A stretch of 9,820 bases of DNA from an uncultured Anaerosolibacter sp. GTDB lineage: Bacteria; Bacillota_A; Clostridia; Peptostreptococcales; Thermotaleaceae. The notes under the pieces were generated by a model, which was given only the letters and a program-made list of their open reading frames with translations, made no database searches and was not told the origin of the DNA. Location: contig CALECF010000194.1 of the NCBI GenBank assembly GCA_937948705.1, positions 1 through 9,820 on the forward strand, given 5' to 3'. Below are positions 7,554-9,820 of this stretch, one piece after another. The position numbers and the translations under genes were made by a program. Every line of letters starts with the position of its first letter. The stretch's first letter is position 1.

Positions 7554-8972
7554 CTAAATCTTCTGTATTATGCCCTTATCCATTCCTAAACCTATCATAT
7601 AATCGTCCAATTGCCATTCAATACTTTGATCCATTTCAGGTTTTTGGTAGGATCCCAGCATTTCTTCTAGTCTATTGTGCATTGAATCATAAAGGGCTTG
7701 GTTTGGATTTTCTTCAGGCTGCAATCTTCTTCTAATACTAACCGTAGGCAACCATGGATCTTTTCTACATCGTTTAAGCGTATGGATATGCTCTATGAAG
7801 GTTGTTCCTTCAACCACATCCTTTATAGCATCTATTGCTAGTGTGGATTCATTCACTTCTAGCTCTGAAAAATAATATTTTAATCTATCAATAATCTCAA
7901 GATCCATTATAAACTTTTCATAGCTCATGGTAGAAAAAGAATCTAATATCCCTGCACTATGCATTACAAAATTTGCTTTTTCCTGATAAGCTTCAAAGAG
8001 TGACATCATACTTTCCAATCCACTTTGTGCTGTAACGCCATTGGCATCCGTCATACCGCCGCCGCTCCTACAGGGCAATCCATACTTTTTGGCAAGTCTG
8101 GCCCCATACTTTGCCTGAAGTGTAAATCCAGGAGATCCGATAGATATGTTACACGTTCTCATATCACTTGTAGTAGCCGCAAATGTATAGATTACAGGGT
8201 TTCCTGGATTGAGTATCTGTGTAAGTACGGTGGTAGCCAATATTTCAGCATTTGCCATAGCAATGTTGCCGGCTAAGGTTATTGGGCCGGTTCCACCTGC
8301 CATAGGTCCTGGCGCAATGGCTACAGGCTGATTGTATTTGGTACATACATGGAGTGTCTCAAGAGCATGTCTGTCTACCCTTAGAGGACTTAATGTAGAT
8401 ATCAGGGTTATCACTCTTGGTTTTTTCTTTAAGGCTTCTTCTCCTCCAAATAATATGGAGGCAAGATCCATGATATGTTCTGTGCTTTCTGTATCACCGG
8501 ATACACCCATAATACACTTGGATGAACGTTTCATAGTAGTATATACCATGGCCGGCGCACTGAGCTTTGCGTCTATATCATTTGGCTGTACAAGTATTCC
8601 TCCATTTATCTTAAATATTGGACTAACCTGTACCAAAGCTGTAAATTTCAGATAGTCATCAAAAAGAGCATTTCTTACTCGTCCATCTACTTCCGTAATC
8701 TTGGGACAGCCATAACCAGGTGTGAAATTAATTTCTTCTGTATTGAGTAACATATTATATGCTTCGTCTCTTGCATAAACAGTAAACTCATTAGGCGCCT
8801 TCGCCATATATTCGCTGATCTGAGCTTCAGTAAAATAAGCCCGTTCATTTCTGATTTCTATCCCATTATCCTGCAATATCCTTCTAATTTCCTCATGCTG
8901 AAATGCTATACCGACCTCACTTAGTATCTGAACAGAAGCTTTATGTAATGCTTCAATTTTTTCATCAATCAC
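7554..8972 (-). CDS. MttB-family (non-pyrrolysine) quaternary amine:corrinoid methyltransferase
   Basis: This belongs to the trimethylamine methyltransferase (MttB) superfamily, in the branch without pyrrolysine that includes MtgB (glycine betaine), MtpB (proline betaine) and MtcB (carnitine). Such enzymes move a methyl group from a quaternary amine to the Co(I) corrinoid of a partner protein in the cytoplasm. The 472 codons are uninterrupted, with no in-frame amber codon, and the length fits the family. Conserved stretches include GPMAGGTGPITLAGNIAMANAE (about 222-243), the Gly-rich SGGGMTDANG (303-312) and HSAGILDSFSTMSYEKF (338-354). The start is GTG at 8972, overlapping the transporter stop by one base (TAGTG) with GGAGGT six bases upstream, so translation is probably coupled to the transporter. 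The stop is TAG, followed after 12 codons by TAA in frame. The substrate is inferred from the transporter to be a betaine- or carnitine-like compound; it cannot be fixed from sequence. No corrinoid protein gene follows before the terminator. Confidence 0.92.
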   Translation of the reverse strand: MIDEKIEALHKASVQILSEVGIAFQHEEIRRILQDNGIEIRNERAYFTEAQISEYMAKAPNEFTVYARDEAYNMLLNTEEINFTPGYGCPKITEVDGRVRNALFDDYLKFTALVQVSPIFKINGGILVQPNDIDAKLSAPAMVYTTMKRSSKCIMGVSGDTESTEHIMDLASILFGGEEALKKKPRVITLISTLSPLRVDRHALETLHVCTKYNQPVAIAPGPMAGGTGPITLAGNIAMANAEILATTVLTQILNPGNPVIYTFAATTSDMRTCNISIGSPGFTLQAKYGARLAKKYGLPCRSGGGMTDANGVTAQSGLESMMSLFEAYQEKANFVMHSAGILDSFSTMSYEKFIMDLEIIDRLKYYFSELEVNESTLAIDAIKDVVEGTTFIEHIHTLKRCRKDPWLPTVSIRRRLQPEENPNQALYDSMHNRLEEMLGSYQKPEMDQSIEWQLDDYMIGLGMDKGIIQKI

Positions 8973-9820
8973 TACGACACCTCCGATTCTTCCACCTTTT
9001 CATCAATTTCTTCCTTAGGCTTTTTATACATATATACGATAAAGCCTATCATCATAGCTAATTCGATAAACAATATCGGAAATCCTGCAAGGGTTTTAAC
9101 TACTTTAATACCCTCCAATCCTCCATTTAATACAAATATGATAGAAGTAAGCCCCATTAAAAGTCCCCAGCAAAGCTTTATTACTGCAGGTGCTTCTTTG
9201 ATATTTGCATTATTCTTAATGGTCATTAGAGATACTGTGGATGTCATAGAATCGGCCAAGGTAACAAAAGATAAAATAATCAGCACAATCATCATCGGAC
9301 GCAAAATGGTTGCAAATGGTAGATAGTCAAATATTTTTAACATTACCGATTCAAGTCCGTTTGTCTGCATGAATCCATATAAATCATGTCCCAAGTTAAA
9401 CTGAGCATTCAGTGTTATTCCTCCAAAGACGCCAAACCAAATCATACCAAAGATTGAAGGAAGCAGCCAGTTGACCACGATAAACTCTCTTATGGTTCTG
9501 CCATAGCACAACTTTACAAGGAACAATCCTACGATAGGTCCAAAAGATAGCCAATCTGCAAACCAATACATATCCCACCATTGTGGCCATAATCCACTAT
9601 CCGGGAATGGATCTGTAAAGGTCATCGCTTCTATAAAGTTATTGAAAAAGGATCCCATAGATTGGGTTGTAAGGTTTAGTATATAGCTTGTAGGTCCAAA
9701 TACCAAGGCAAAAATCATAAAGACAATGAAGGCCCAAGCATTCTTATCACTAAGCCATTTGATCCCTTTGTCAAGTCCTGAAATACTGGATATATTATAA
9801 GCTACAATAATTACGGCAGC
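8972..9820 (-). CDS. BCCT family (betaine/carnitine/choline) transporter, N-terminal part outside window
   Basis: This is a secondary transporter of the LeuT fold that takes up or exchanges quaternary ammonium compounds across the cytoplasmic membrane. The frame is open to the right edge, and the 282 visible residues are the C-terminal half. It begins in a helix and continues with GLDKGIKWLSDKNAW, a BCCT signature after TM7; the ATG at 9718 is therefore internal. GRTIREF follows the aromatic TM8 segment, LADSMTSTVSLM matches the family's helical SADS-type segment near the Na+ site, and GGLEGIKVVKTLAGFP matches the usual last helices. The short charged tail KKPKEEIDEKVEESEVS lacks the long regulatory extension of osmosensing BetP, which fits a catabolic rather than osmotic role. 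The TM8 aromatic motif is unusual: by alignment from memory, D and F replace two of the BetP tryptophans while the one matching W374 remains. The stop TAG overlaps the GTG of the MttB-family gene. Confidence 0.9.
   Translation of the reverse strand, partial: AAVIIVAYNISSISGLDKGIKWLSDKNAWAFIVFMIFALVFGPTSYILNLTTQSMGSFFNNFIEAMTFTDPFPDSGLWPQWWDMYWFADWLSFGPIVGLFLVKLCYGRTIREFIVVNWLLPSIFGMIWFGVFGGITLNAQFNLGHDLYGFMQTNGLESVMLKIFDYLPFATILRPMMIVLIILSFVTLADSMTSTVSLMTIKNNANIKEAPAVIKLCWGLLMGLTSIIFVLNGGLEGIKVVKTLAGFPILFIELAMMIGFIVYMYKKPKEEIDEKVEESEVS
8979..8984 (-). promoter_or_regulatory. Ribosome binding site for the MttB-family GTG start
   Basis: GGAGGT on the minus strand lies inside the last transporter codons, six bases before the GTG at 8972. 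It supports the non-ATG start and coupled translation of the two genes. Confidence 0.8.

Noticed and set aside
8025..8655. Plus-strand open frames opposite the MttB-family gene
   Set aside because: Their sequence is the complement of conserved MttB residues; composition is cysteine- and serine-rich as expected for shadow frames.

Overview
The window looks like chromosomal DNA of an anaerobic, AT-rich Firmicute of the class Clostridia. Supporting signs are strong AGGAGG-type ribosome binding sites, short intergenic gaps closed by hairpin-plus-T-run terminators, and a non-pyrrolysine MttB-family methyltransferase coupled to a BCCT transporter, a pairing known from methylotrophic acetogens, Desulfitobacterium and relatives. 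The exact genus (for example something Alkaliphilus-like) is only a guess. No RNA genes, CRISPR arrays, insertion sequences or phage genes were seen.

Layout. (1) 1-1175, plus strand: the 3' part of an ArsB/NhaD-type (P-protein-like) ion permease, closed by a bidirectional terminator. (2) 1233-3245, minus strand: a Gfo/Idh/MocA-family NAD(P)-dependent oxidoreductase, then 93 bases downstream a Cof-type HAD phosphatase. (3) 3457-4134, plus strand and divergent from the oxidoreductase: a small transaldolase-family protein whose active-site residues are those of fructose-6-phosphate aldolase. Together (2) and (3) look like a small sugar-handling group, though no substrate can be named. (4) 4229-7414, minus strand: one large polypeptide joining a candidate PD-(D/E)xK nuclease, an Eco57I-like N6-adenine methyltransferase and a TaqI-type recognition domain, i.e. 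a stand-alone type IIG-like restriction-modification enzyme. (5) 7554-9820, minus strand: the C-terminal part of a BCCT betaine/carnitine/choline-type transporter and an MttB-family methyltransferase whose GTG start overlaps the transporter stop by one base. They probably import a quaternary amine and demethylate it into a corrinoid-dependent one-carbon pathway. The partner corrinoid protein and second methyltransferase are not in the window.

Three start codons are corrected from the longest open frame using ribosome binding sites (phosphatase, aldolase) or operon overlap (methyltransferase). The points most worth a second look are an altered aromatic substrate motif in the BCCT transporter, the terminator sitting only 33 bases before the restriction-modification start codon, and UAG as the ordinary stop of three of seven genes in a locus that contains an MttB homologue.
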